A DNA stretch of 49,626 nucleotides from Intestinimonas massiliensis (ex Afouda et al. 2020) (GCF_900626285.1 NZ_LR131147.1:2739467-2789092); one strand, 5' to 3'. Shown: positions 26,712 to 33,808, counted from the first letter of the stretch. Notes: generated by a model from the sequence alone, not told the origin. Translations and numbers: made by a program.

Positions 26712-27758
26712 ATGGCTGACGGCATGGCTCGTGTTCAGGGCCGCAAGTGGCAAATCACAATCAACAATCCTCTGGATCATGGTTTTGACCATGAGAAGAT
26801 AAAAGCCGCTCTTCATCAGTTCAAAGGCTTACTTTACCTTTGCCTTTGTGATGAAGAGGGTGACGAATGTAAGACCCGGCATACGCACGTTTTCTTTGTC
26901 CTTCGTAATCCGTGTACCGCTGAACGTGTCAACAAGCTGTTTCCAAACTTTCACCGTGAGCGTATGAATGGCACCTGTGTTGAAAATCGTGCCTATGTTC
27001 TGAAGGATGGTGAGAAGTTCAATAAACAGTCGGATGGCTCCTATCACTATACGGATTCCAGCGGTAAGGAACATGACGGTATCAACTTCTCTGACACCTT
27101 CGAGGAAGAAGGCGAAATGCCCCAGGAGCACCAAGGTAAAAGCCGGGATGCCGATAAGATCGTTGATTTGCTCAAGAATGGCGCTTCCAACATTGAGATC
27201 GTTGACGCTGTGTCCAGCGCTTACAAGGAGATCGACAAGATCGAGCGTGTTCGCTCCATGTACCGTGATGCTGAATTTGCATCGTCATGGCGTGACATGG
27301 AAGTGACCTATATGTTTGGTAAGACCGGTTCCGGTAAGACCCGTTCTGTGATGGACAAGTATGGCTATACCAACTGTTACCGTGTGACCGACTACAAGCA
27401 CCCCTTTGATACCTACGACGGTCAGGATGTACTTATTTTTGAGGAATTCCGTGGCGGCCTGAAACACGGCGATATGCTCAATTATCTGGACGGCTATCCG
27501 CTTCTTCTTCCGTGCAGGTATTTTAACCGGCAAGCCTGCTTCACAAAGGTTTTCATTCTGACCAATATCCCCCCGGATAGTCAGTATTTGAATATTGACC
27601 GGGAGAGCCGTGAAGCGTTTTTCCGCCGTATCGGGAAAGTGGTTGAGTTCGATGCATCCGGTAACCGTCGTGAATGGCCCAGCGTGAAGGATTATATTCA
27701 CCGCTTGGATTGGGTGGATGATGCGGTAAGTTCTCCGTGCGAACAGATTGTTCTTTAG
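26712..27758 (+). CDS. rep: CRESS-type replication initiator Rep (HUH endonuclease + SF3 helicase)
   Basis: 348 aa. HUH endonuclease motifs: I WQITINNP (13-20), close to the circovirus form FTLNNP; II HTH at 57-59 in TRHTHVFFV (metal-binding histidines); III YVLK (95-98) with the nicking tyrosine. Superfamily 3 helicase motifs: Walker A GKTGSGKT (203-210), Walker B VLIFEEF (240-246), motif C ending in Asn285 (VFILTN) and an arginine-finger-like FFRRI (303-307). The protein should nick the origin, bind 5' DNA through Tyr95 and unwind. This differs from the gene II-type or Rep_trans initiators of well-known filamentous phages. I chose the ATG at 26712; a TTG at 26706 is alternative. Weak GGTGG ribosome site. 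Confidence 0.9.
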   Translation: MADGMARVQGRKWQITINNPLDHGFDHEKIKAALHQFKGLLYLCLCDEEGDECKTRHTHVFFVLRNPCTAERVNKLFPNFHRERMNGTCVENRAYVLKDGEKFNKQSDGSYHYTDSSGKEHDGINFSDTFEEEGEMPQEHQGKSRDADKIVDLLKNGASNIEIVDAVSSAYKEIDKIERVRSMYRDAEFASSWRDMEVTYMFGKTGSGKTRSVMDKYGYTNCYRVTDYKHPFDTYDGQDVLIFEEFRGGLKHGDMLNYLDGYPLLLPCRYFNRQACFTKVFILTNIPPDSQYLNIDRESREAFFRRIGKVVEFDASGNRREWPSVKDYIHRLDWVDDAVSSPCEQIVL

Positions 27759-27773
27759 ATTGGATGTGATATT

Positions 27774-27977
27774 GTGCTTGATGATGGCTCTTGCATTTCT
27801 GCGGTTCGTCCTCATGGCGTAACAACTGTTTCGGTTTTTGCTTGCGGCCCGGAATATGGTGTGCTGGTTTGCTTTCGCAGTATTGTGAGAACTCTTTTAG
27901 AATCCGGGCTTCCCTTCGGCCTTTTGCTCTCGGCTCTCCGTGATGCGTCCAAGGATGTAGGTGAGCATAATGGTTGA
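27774..27977 (+). CDS. Small phage protein of unknown function (67 aa)
   Basis: 67 aa from a GTG start with a poor ribosome site, 15 bp after rep. The sequence (MLDDGSCISAVRPHG, then VLVCFRSIVRTLLESGLPFG) has no signal peptide. I do not recognise it. It ends overlapping the next start (ATGGTTGA), so the pair would be translationally coupled. That overlap is the main support; it could instead be an untranslated leader. Confidence 0.45.
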   Translation: MLDDGSCISAVRPHGVTTVSVFACGPEYGVLVCFRSIVRTLLESGLPFGLLLSALRDASKDVGEHNG

Positions 27978-28188
27978 CCGGCTGCGGCACTTTCTCCCGC
28001 TCTCTCGCCGGATTCTTTTTGGTTTCGCTTCTGCTGTCCTTCTGTTCTTTTACCTTTGGTTGGATCTTCTGCTTTTCCGTGCGGAAATCCCCATTTTGGC
28101 CGTTCTCCTGGTTTTGTTTCTCGGCGCTGTCCTTATATTCTCCATCTTCCTGAATATCTTCTTTTTTCTGCTGAAAAAACCTCTTTAA
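27970..28188 (+). CDS. Small phage membrane protein (72 aa)
   Basis: 72 aa with two strong membrane helices (LFGFASAVLLFFYLWLDLLL and ILAVLLVLFLGAVLIFSIFL) and a basic N-terminus (MVDRLRHFLPLSRR). AGGTGAG lies ahead of the ATG, which overlaps the upstream stop. Size and place after rep suggest an inovirus minor membrane protein, but no family is recognised. Confidence 0.65.
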   Translation: MVDRLRHFLPLSRRILFGFASAVLLFFYLWLDLLLFRAEIPILAVLLVLFLGAVLIFSIFLNIFFFLLKKPL

Positions 28189-28195
28189 CCTGCCT

Positions 28196-28234
28196 GCCCT
28201 CCCTGTGTCGGGCGCTCAGCCGAACAGGGAGGGC
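28196..28234 (+). repeat. Long imperfect hairpin after the replication genes
   Basis: GCCCTCCCTGT and ACAGGGAGGGC (11 bp) enclose a second small stem (TCGG/CCGA). No T tract follows. In filamentous phages such intergenic hairpins act as packaging signal or complementary-strand origin; either is possible here. Confidence 0.6.
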
Positions 28235-28251
28235 AATATAAAAGCACTCCC

Positions 28252-28309
28252 TTTGAAAGTGCACAATCAATAAATAGATTACTTCTTTTTTGACCATGCA
28301 CTTTCAAAA
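28252..28309. repeat. Inverted pair of the 13-bp phage motif
   Basis: TTTGAAAGTGCAC (28252-28264) and, in the opposite sense, TGCACTTTCAAAA (28297-28309). The two can pair in RNA. They are two of at least eight copies in the prophage. Confidence 0.85.
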
Positions 28310-28322
28310 GTAGTGCAAAAAG

Positions 28323-28350
28323 GAAACCGTGATTTCTCACGGTTTCTCTT
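28323..28350 (+). terminator. Terminator of the replication operon
   Basis: GAAACCGTGA, TTTC, TCACGGTTTC then TCTTT. It separates rightward replication genes from a leftward gene pair. Confidence 0.7.
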
Positions 28351-28402
28351 TAGATGGCTTTTTGAATAAGGTCACCATTGTGTATAAGTCCAGATATCTG
28401 TT

Positions 28403-28651
28403 TTAGCTCTTTTTGTTTTTGTCATATTGTTTTTGCCAAATTTCGTATGTACTTTTTGGTTTCCGGTGGAACCCAAAAAGTAAAAACTTGATTGTAGTAA
28501 TAATTCCGATGATTGCGAAAATACATACGAGGCCGAAAATTAAATAGGTTAATATTCCTGATAAAGTATCTTCAAAGAAAATACCGATTGCGCCTCTGTA
28601 TGATAACCTTTCCAGATATGTCCAACCGGATTCTCCAATGATAAATTTCAT
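28403..28651 (-). CDS. Leftward small membrane protein (82 aa)
   Basis: 82 aa starting MKFIIGESGWTYLERLSYRG with one long hydrophobic stretch (GILTYLIFGLVCIFAIIGII) and a Lys-rich tail. GGGGGAG precedes the ATG, which overlaps the preceding gene's stop as ATGA. Very AT-rich, in a part of the phage whose composition differs from the rest. No family recognised. Being opposite to the phage structural genes, it may be an accessory (moron-type) gene. Confidence 0.6.
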   Translation of the reverse strand: MKFIIGESGWTYLERLSYRGAIGIFFEDTLSGILTYLIFGLVCIFAIIGIITTIKFLLFGFHRKPKSTYEIWQKQYDKNKKS

Positions 28652-28860
28652 ATGTTTTTCTCCCCCTTGATTTTTTGTTCGGCTTTCCATTCTTCATAGT
28701 TTTGTTTTTTTGTGGTTTTGCATTTTTCCCTAAAATCATTGTTTTCTTGTTGTTCTTTTTTTCTCCTTCTTTCTATTTTTCTAAACATGGTTTCGTACAT
28801 TATTGCTACAATGCACAACGTTGCAATCGCTAGTAATATTTTTGATAACGTTATTAGCAT
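28648..28860 (-). CDS. Leftward small membrane protein with charged tail (70 aa)
   Basis: 70 aa: an N-terminal helix (LSKILLAIATLCIVAIMYET) followed by a strongly charged, Lys/Glu-rich region likely to be helical or coiled. AAGGAGG lies before the ATG. It is divergent from the adhesin gene, with only 30 bp between starts. It is co-translated with the 82-aa protein. Function unknown. Confidence 0.6.
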   Translation of the reverse strand: MLITLSKILLAIATLCIVAIMYETMFRKIERRRKKEQQENNDFREKCKTTKKQNYEEWKAEQKIKGEKNI

Positions 28861-28890
28861 TAGTATATTCCTCCTTGGTGGTGAAATGTG

Positions 28891-30537
28891 ATGACTTTCT
28901 TTAAACGTATTTTAGCATCTTTTTTAGCTGTTGTCATTTGCATTTCTTTATTTATTTCTCCTGTTTTAGCTGCTTGGTATAATGATGCTGCCTATATTTA
29001 TACTCAGTCTGGTTTTCTTAATTGGATTGTTGATTCCATTTTGGTTGGTGGTGGCTCTGCTGCTGGTGGCATTATTGGCGCTGGTGCCGGTACTATTGTT
29101 CTCCCTGGTGGCGGCACTGTGAGTGGTGCAGCACTTGGTACTGCTATTGGTACTGGTGCTGGTCTTGCTGGTAAAGACGCTTTTGATGCTTTCATGGAAT
29201 ATCTTGCTCAGGATTCTAGTTTTGTTTCTGAGGATGAGTATATTAAACTACTTCCTGCTGTGGAGATTTCTTCCGATGGTGAGTTAATTGTCCCTTGTTT
29301 TCATGTTCAGTTTTTCACGGGTTTTGATAGTGGCTGTGGGCACTCTATTGATTCTGATAATAATTTGACTTTTCGGCCGGATTCTTACAATAAAGATGAA
29401 TTTTATTATGATTGTGATAACAATTCTATTACTTTCTTAAAAGATTTTTCCGGTATGGTTTCTATCGTTTGGGCATTCATTCCTTTGGAAGCTGGCACAT
29501 ATTACAATGTTTGGCCGGTCGTTTCTCCTGGTACTGCTTGGGATTATCCTGTTGTAGTTGATGAGGATTCTGTTGGTGAAATTTATGTGGTTGGTGGCAC
29601 AAATCAGATTCCTGTTTCTCGTAATGCAGGCGAAACGTTGAATCTTTCCCCCTGCTATATGACGTATGGTGCCTCTTCGGTTGATCTTGAAGAGGATGAG
29701 CTTTATGGTTATTTTACTCGTCCTTCTTCTTTTACTCAGTATATTTACAACTATAACAATTCTGGTGATGGTGATACCAAATTCGGTATTGGCGTAGTTG
29801 ATGATCGTGGAGATATAACAAACGTCTATGACGTTAATATTTTCGATGAAAAAACTTTGACTTTTACGGAGCCGATTACTGGTAATCAATACCTTTGTAC
29901 TCGCTGGACGTACAATTATGAATCTCATACTTATCACTTGGAATTGACGGAAAAATCCATGTCTATGGAGGATTCTTCTGGTTCTTTAGTTTGGGTTACT
30001 GATGTTGACGTTACGTATGGCGATGAAGCGTTGACAATTTCTTATTGGTCTGGTTCGACTTTGATTCGTGTCGATAGTTTTGTTTATGTAACTGCTAAAA
30101 AAGGTGAAGATCCTTCTCCTGATCCGTCTCCTGACCCTTCACCCGACCCTTCTCCTGATTCGTCTCCCGATCCTTCACCCGACCCTTCTCCTGATTCGTC
30201 TCCCGATCCTTCACCCGACCCTTCACCCGATTCTTCTCCTGATCCTGGTGGTGATGATGATGGTTTTTTGTCGTGGCTTTTGGATTTGTTTAAGTCTTTG
30301 ATTTCCGCCATTGTGAACGGTCTGGCCTCCGGCCTGGAATATTTGGTCGATACGGTTATTGTCACGGTGACCGATCTCTCGATTCAAACCACACAATGGG
30401 TTTTTGGTTCGCTGCACGTTGGCGATCTTACCACCTGGTTTACCTGGTTTGATGACGGCAATTCTGTGTTCCAGGATGAGTTTGGTCAGGACACAGAGGA
30501 AAAGGAGGTGGACGTATGGGCTTACTCTTTAGGCTGA
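28891..30537 (+). CDS. Large secreted adsorption protein, pIII-like
   Basis: 548 aa. An N-terminal signal peptide (ILASFLAVVICISLFISPVLA) is followed by a glycine-rich hydrophobic stretch (about residues 48-92, with GGIIGAGAG and LGTAIGTGAGLAG). A large acidic, Tyr/Asn-rich ectodomain extends to about 405. A repeated Pro-Ser-Pro-Asp linker covers about 407-452. The C-terminal part has amphipathic and hydrophobic helices (LLDLFKSLISAIVNGLASGL; VDTVIVTVTDL). This secreted-domain, flexible-linker, membrane-anchor plan matches receptor-binding pIII proteins of filamentous phages; there is no sequence match I can claim. Codon use is AT-rich up to the linker and reverts to the phage norm after it. 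Confidence 0.75.
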   Translation: MTFFKRILASFLAVVICISLFISPVLAAWYNDAAYIYTQSGFLNWIVDSILVGGGSAAGGIIGAGAGTIVLPGGGTVSGAALGTAIGTGAGLAGKDAFDAFMEYLAQDSSFVSEDEYIKLLPAVEISSDGELIVPCFHVQFFTGFDSGCGHSIDSDNNLTFRPDSYNKDEFYYDCDNNSITFLKDFSGMVSIVWAFIPLEAGTYYNVWPVVSPGTAWDYPVVVDEDSVGEIYVVGGTNQIPVSRNAGETLNLSPCYMTYGASSVDLEEDELYGYFTRPSSFTQYIYNYNNSGDGDTKFGIGVVDDRGDITNVYDVNIFDEKTLTFTEPITGNQYLCTRWTYNYESHTYHLELTEKSMSMEDSSGSLVWVTDVDVTYGDEALTISYWSGSTLIRVDSFVYVTAKKGEDPSPDPSPDPSPDPSPDSSPDPSPDPSPDSSPDPSPDPSPDSSPDPGGDDDGFLSWLLDLFKSLISAIVNGLASGLEYLVDTVIVTVTDLSIQTTQWVFGSLHVGDLTTWFTWFDDGNSVFQDEFGQDTEEKEVDVWAYSLG

Positions 30538-30671
30538 TTTCCGGGATTCAGCCGGTGTTTACCTTTATGCTGTCCCTCTGGTCTGCCTTCCCCTTGGCTC
30601 TAAAGTTGATTATCGCTTTGTTCTTTGCCGTGGCAATCGGCTTTGTGATGATCCGCAATCTCATTTTGTGA
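30516..30671 (+). CDS. Small membrane protein (51 aa)
   Basis: 51 aa, too short for most gene callers: MGLLFRLISGIQPVFTFML, then a hydrophobic helix (LALKLIIALFFAVAIGFVMI). It overlaps the last 22 bases of the adhesin gene in another frame and has a perfect AGGAGG seven bases before the ATG, which sits inside the adhesin's end. This is the gene VI/IX-like position next to the attachment protein. Confidence 0.75.
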   Translation: MGLLFRLISGIQPVFTFMLSLWSAFPLALKLIIALFFAVAIGFVMIRNLIL

Positions 30672-30679
30672 GGTGCCGT

Positions 30680-30844
30680 ATGTTTGGTGTGTTGACTGCA
30701 TCTATTGAGTGGATGCCATTGATCCTCCGTCTGCCGCTTTTGGCCCTGGTCGCTCTGCTTTTCCTCATTGTGTTGGTCAAGCTGGTGACTGCTGTCCTTT
30801 CCATTATTTCGGCTGTCCTTAGCTTTATCACGAGTTGGCTGTAA
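30680..30844 (+). CDS. Small membrane protein (54 aa)
   Basis: 54 aa, almost wholly hydrophobic (PLILRLPLLALVALLFLIVL then VTAVLSIISAVLSFITSWL). AGGTG precedes the ATG, 8 bp after the preceding stop. Probably a minor virion cap protein, inferred from size, hydrophobicity and position. Confidence 0.7.
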   Translation: MFGVLTASIEWMPLILRLPLLALVALLFLIVLVKLVTAVLSIISAVLSFITSWL

Positions 30845-30879
30845 AGGCCCTTTTCCGGCCCTCTGCGGTGTCTCTTTTG

Positions 30880-30961
30880 CCTGGGGTATCCCAGGATACC
30901 CCAGGCGCTTCCCGCCCCTGTTTTTACCGCAAGAAAAAACTTTTGACCGTGCACTTTCAAA
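30880..30961 (+). promoter_or_regulatory. Hairpin-plus-motif control module 1
   Basis: A 12-bp perfect hairpin (CCTGGGGTATCC, CA, GGATACCCCAGG, 30880-30905), a pyrimidine-rich spacer, GAAAAAACTTTTGACC, then GTGCACTTTCAAA (30949-30961) running straight into GGAGG of the next gene. A related module stands at 33809-33886. Confidence 0.75.
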
Positions 30962-30973
30962 GGAGGTTTACCC

Positions 30974-31261
30974 ATGGAAACTATGCAGGAAATCATGACC
31001 ACTTTCTTTTCCGGTGTGTGGTCGTTGTTCTCCAGCTTCACCGTTCCCGGTTTTGGTATTCCTTTGGCGAAGGTTGCTATCGGCTTCTTTGTGATCCGCT
31101 TTTCGTTGTCCCTTCTCTCCCTGATAACCGGTTTCCGTTCCAACTCCGGTTATGCCGCCGATCAGTTCCGTACTTCTTCGGAAAGCCTCAATCAGTATAA
31201 AAAGGTTTCTGATCAGAATATGAAGCGTGAAAAGAATGGCGGCATCGGGTTCCATGGATAA
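30974..31261 (+). CDS. Phage membrane protein (95 aa)
   Basis: 95 aa with METMQEIMTTFFSGVWSLFS, a central helix (PLAKVAIGFFVIRFSLSLLSLI) and a hydrophilic tail (SSESLNQYKKVSDQNMKREK). The GGAGG ribosome site is fused to the phage repeat motif. Likely a minor structural or assembly protein; no family recognised. Confidence 0.7.
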   Translation: METMQEIMTTFFSGVWSLFSSFTVPGFGIPLAKVAIGFFVIRFSLSLLSLITGFRSNSGYAADQFRTSSESLNQYKKVSDQNMKREKNGGIGFHG

Positions 31262-31271
31262 GGAGTGTGCT

Positions 31272-31772
31272 ATGATGTTTTTTCGATTGGCCCCCGTATT
31301 TGTTTTGCTTCTGTGCGTTGTGTCTTTTCCTTCTGCTTTGGCTGCTGAGGGTGATATGGATGTGATGGATGCTGATATCATGCCCGGCACATCTACTGAG
31401 ACTTTCACCACCGATACGGATAGCGGAAATATCACGGTTAATGTGACTGTCCCTTCCGCTGATTCCGTCCCTGCTTCTCCTGAGCCGTCCTCTGAGGTCA
31501 GCCCGGCTTATGCTACCCGTATTCTGGATGATACTGCCGCTCCTGCGGATTCTGAGACTATGCCTGGCCTTGTTACCGCTCTTTTTGGTTCCTATACACC
31601 CCGGACGCAGACGGTGACGGAATATCTGCCGGATGGCTCCAGTGTGACCTATTCGGAAGTCGTTCCCGGCCTTGCCGGTCTGGATTGGCCCTGGATCGCC
31701 TCTGTTGCTCTGTTTGCTATGTCCCTGTACTGCGTGTTCCGTATGATCGGAGGGTTGTTCAAGTGGACTTGA
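31272..31772 (+). CDS. Secreted, C-terminally anchored phage protein (166 aa)
   Basis: 166 aa: signal peptide (RLAPVFVLLLCVVSFPSALA), an acidic Thr/Ser/Pro-rich ectodomain (about 26-130), then a membrane helix (WPWIASVALFAMSLYCVFRM) and a short basic end. AAGGAG precedes the ATG at 31272. The topology is that of a minor coat or attachment accessory protein. Its stop overlaps the next start as TGATG (ATG at 31772). Confidence 0.7.
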   Translation: MMFFRLAPVFVLLLCVVSFPSALAAEGDMDVMDADIMPGTSTETFTTDTDSGNITVNVTVPSADSVPASPEPSSEVSPAYATRILDDTAAPADSETMPGLVTALFGSYTPRTQTVTEYLPDGSSVTYSEVVPGLAGLDWPWIASVALFAMSLYCVFRMIGGLFKWT

Positions 31773-31900
31773 TGATATCCTTTTCTTCCTCTCTCCTGGG
31801 CTGTATCGCTGATTTTCTCAGCGCTGAGCCTATGATTTATCTCTTCTCCATTGTGTGCCTGATTGGCATTGCAAAGGTGTTTCGGCAATTTTTGCCTTAA
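31772..31900 (+). CDS. Small membrane protein (42 aa)
   Basis: 42 aa: MISFSSSLLGCIADFLSAEP then a helix (MIYLFSIVCLIGIAKVFRQF). The ATG overlaps the upstream TGA, consistent with coupling. The basic end after the helix resembles the coat-like proteins that follow. A GTG nine bases upstream is an alternative start. Confidence 0.55.
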   Translation: MISFSSSLLGCIADFLSAEPMIYLFSIVCLIGIAKVFRQFLP

Positions 31901-31961
31901 CATACAATAATCGTTGGCCACGATTGTAACTCTTAAAAAATTCCGAAAGAAAGGTGTAAAA

Positions 31962-32132
31962 ATGACTATGACTGAACTGCTTTCTACTGTGACTGAGGTC
32001 TTTACCGCCGCTGTCGGCTGGGTTGGCACGGTTGCCACTACTATCACCGGGGAGCCTCTGCTCCTGATCGGTGTCGTGATGGGCTTTATCGGCGTAGGCG
32101 TTGGCCTGTTCCGCCGTATGCTCAATGTGTGA
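31962..32132 (+). CDS. Major coat protein, copy 1 (gVIII-like)
   Basis: 56 aa: a short amphipathic N-terminus (MTMTELLSTVTEVFTAAVGW), a membrane helix (LLLIGVVMGFIGVGVGLF) and a basic C-terminus (FRRMLNV) fit to meet phage DNA. This is the plan of inovirus major coats, here without a cleaved signal peptide. AAAGGTG precedes the ATG. The C-terminal 29 residues are almost identical to copy 2. Confidence 0.82.
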   Translation: MTMTELLSTVTEVFTAAVGWVGTVATTITGEPLLLIGVVMGFIGVGVGLFRRMLNV

Positions 32133-32146
32133 TGGAGGTGTGAGAC

Positions 32147-32329
32147 ATGGAGGAAACGACTGCTATGGGTACCCTGCTCACCACTATCGGCGAGGTGTTC
32201 ACTGCCGCTGTCGGCTGGGTCGGTACGGTTGCCGATACCATTGCCGATAACCCCATTCTCCTGATCGGTGTCGTGATGGGCTTCATCGGCGTGGGTGTTG
32301 GCCTGTTCCGCCGTATGCTCAACGTGTGA
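32147..32329 (+). CDS. Major coat protein, copy 2 (gVIII-like)
   Basis: 60 aa paralog of copy 1, with a four-residue longer N-terminus (MEETTAMGTLL) and the shared EVFTAAVGWVGTVA and LLIGVVMGFIGVGVGLFRR blocks. GGAGGTG lies before the ATG, 14 bp after the copy 1 stop. A strong terminator follows, as is usual after the major coat gene of filamentous phages. Two co-expressed paralogs could give mixed virions or separate roles. Confidence 0.82.
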   Translation: MEETTAMGTLLTTIGEVFTAAVGWVGTVADTIADNPILLIGVVMGFIGVGVGLFRRMLNV

Positions 32330-32341
32330 CCCCACCTGTTC

Positions 32342-32376
32342 GGGCGGCGGCATTTGCCGCCGCCCTTCGTTTTTGA
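32342..32376 (+). terminator. Terminator after the coat genes
   Basis: GGGCGGCGGC, ATTT, GCCGCCGCCC then TTCGTTTTT. It lets the coat pair be made in excess of downstream genes. Confidence 0.85.
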
Positions 32377-32390
32377 GAGAAGGTGATTTT

Positions 32391-32963
32391 GTGAAGTTCT
32401 GTCGTTTCGGTTTCGTCGTGTCTGCCTTGCTCTGTATTTTGATGGTTTCCGCCTTTGCAGCGGAGCCTGAATATACATATGAGTTCGGCATACATTTTCC
32501 GCCCGAATATGCTACGATTTCTTACGATGGCGATATGGTTTCTGTTTATGTGGAGGATGCGTTTTTTGAAGCTTTTGAGGAAGATGTGTCCCGTGAGGAA
32601 ATTTGTTCGGTTCTTTCTGGATTTGATTGGCAACTGACTGTAAATGGAGTGCAATCGCCTAATTTTTTTCTTGATTGGTCTGTCGGCTCGTTTTCTTTCC
32701 GATATAGTGAAGATGGGATTTATGAGGTTTCTGCTGATTCTCTTGAACTTGTTTTTAGCTTGGGTGTGACCCTTGTTCCTGTCTCTTCTGATTCTGCCTC
32801 TGTTCCCGGTATTCTTTCCGCCGTATCGGATGTGTTTGCCGCCGTCCTTGGCCTGGTTGCTCTCCTTGCCGCCGCTTTTGCCGTTCATCCCATTCTCCTA
32901 ATCGGTGTGGTTCTCGGCTTCTTTGGCTTAGTGATCGCCATATTCCGTCGTTTGTTTGTCTAA
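32391..32963 (+). CDS. Minor coat protein: secreted ectodomain fused to a coat-like C-terminus
   Basis: 190 aa from a GTG start with GAAGGTG upstream. Signal peptide (VVSALLCILMVSAFAAEPEY), a beta-rich acidic ectodomain (about 25-140), and a last 50 residues (ILSAVSDVFAAVLGLVALLA, then HPILLIGVVLGFFGLVIAIF and RRLFV) that align with the two coat proteins: shared LS-x-V-x-x-VF-x-A, P-x-LLIGVV-x-GF-x-G and FRR. So the ectodomain is displayed on a coat-type anchor. A display or adsorption role is inference. Confidence 0.8.
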   Translation: MKFCRFGFVVSALLCILMVSAFAAEPEYTYEFGIHFPPEYATISYDGDMVSVYVEDAFFEAFEEDVSREEICSVLSGFDWQLTVNGVQSPNFFLDWSVGSFSFRYSEDGIYEVSADSLELVFSLGVTLVPVSSDSASVPGILSAVSDVFAAVLGLVALLAAAFAVHPILLIGVVLGFFGLVIAIFRRLFV

Positions 32964-32966
32964 CGT

Positions 32967-33009
32967 AGGAGGGGCGGCGGCGGCGTGAAAAACCCGCCCC
33001 GCCCCTCCT
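32967..33009 (+). repeat. GC-rich hairpin before the zot gene
   Basis: AGGAGGGGCGG and CCGCCCCTCCT pair over 11 bp with a long loop. No clear T tract. It precedes another motif copy. Confidence 0.6.
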
Positions 33010-33019
33010 GTGTTTGACC

Positions 33020-33037
33020 GTGCACTTTCAAAAGGAG
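33020..33037 (+). repeat. 13-bp phage motif ahead of zot
   Basis: GTGCACTTTCAAA flowing into AAGGAG, the zot ribosome site; preceded by TTTGACC as at 30941. Confidence 0.85.
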
Positions 33038-33044
33038 TTTTTGT

Positions 33045-33773
33045 ATGGCTTATTTGATTCTCTTCCTGTTGTTCATTCTTTGGCGCTGTTTCCAGCGTGC
33101 CTATAATCCCCGGCATCCACTTCAGCTCAATGTGTATTTTGGCGTTCCCGGCTCCGGTAAGACTACCTTTGCCGCTTACCTTGCCCGATGGGCGCAGCGT
33201 GAAAGTATCGTGATCCGCCTGTGCCGCCGTTTTCCGTGCCGCTTGTCCGCCTGGATTTTGTCCGGCTCTCATTGGAAGCGCTCCATTCGTGTCCTTTCCA
33301 ACGTTCCCATCAAAGGAACTTATAAGGTGGACTGTAAACACGACATAGGCAAATATGCCATTGATAACTGTAAGCTGATCATTGACGAGGCCGGTGTTGA
33401 CTTTAACAGCCGTCAGTATAAGACCCTTTCCATGGATGCCATTGAGTGGTTTAAGTATCATCGTCATTGCGGCGTGTCTGTGGATGTCTTCTCACAATCC
33501 TATGAGGATATGGACATTACCCTCCGCCGTCTTGCTCAGCACTTTTATGTGGTCAAGCGTTCCCTGATTCCCTGGTTCGTCTGTGTCAAGTTGATTCGGC
33601 GGAAAGTAGGTATTGATGACAACACCCACCAGATCTGTGACGCCTATTCCTTTGGCCTGCCCGTCCTCGACACCAAGCGTATTTTCTGCCCGCCCCTCTG
33701 GAAGATGTTCAATACCTACGACCACAAGGAACTCCCGGAAAAGGATTGGCAGTTGTGGGATAGTGCCTCTTAG
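33045..33773 (+). CDS. zot: Zot-like filamentous phage assembly ATPase (pI-like)
   Basis: 242 aa. An N-terminal membrane helix (LILFLLFILWRCF) is followed by the P-loop GVPGSGKTT (about residues 33-41) and Walker B LIIDEAG (about 111-117), then FKYHRHCGVSVDVFSQ. This sensor-like region is characteristic of Zot/gene I ATPases that drive virion extrusion at the inner membrane. Classical pI has its membrane helix after the ATPase domain and is longer; here the helix is first and no long periplasmic tail exists. That fits a host without an outer membrane. AAGGAG lies eight bases before the ATG. Confidence 0.88.
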   Translation: MAYLILFLLFILWRCFQRAYNPRHPLQLNVYFGVPGSGKTTFAAYLARWAQRESIVIRLCRRFPCRLSAWILSGSHWKRSIRVLSNVPIKGTYKVDCKHDIGKYAIDNCKLIIDEAGVDFNSRQYKTLSMDAIEWFKYHRHCGVSVDVFSQSYEDMDITLRRLAQHFYVVKRSLIPWFVCVKLIRRKVGIDDNTHQICDAYSFGLPVLDTKRIFCPPLWKMFNTYDHKELPEKDWQLWDSAS

Positions 33774-33808
33774 CCCCCTGGGCCGCTTCTGCGCTCTGTC
33801 TCCCTTCA

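Noticed and set aside
30110..30245. Short tandem repeats suspected of being a CRISPR array or satellite
   Set aside because: The repeats keep frame and encode a Pro-Ser-Pro-Asp linker inside the adhesin gene; there are no unique spacers.
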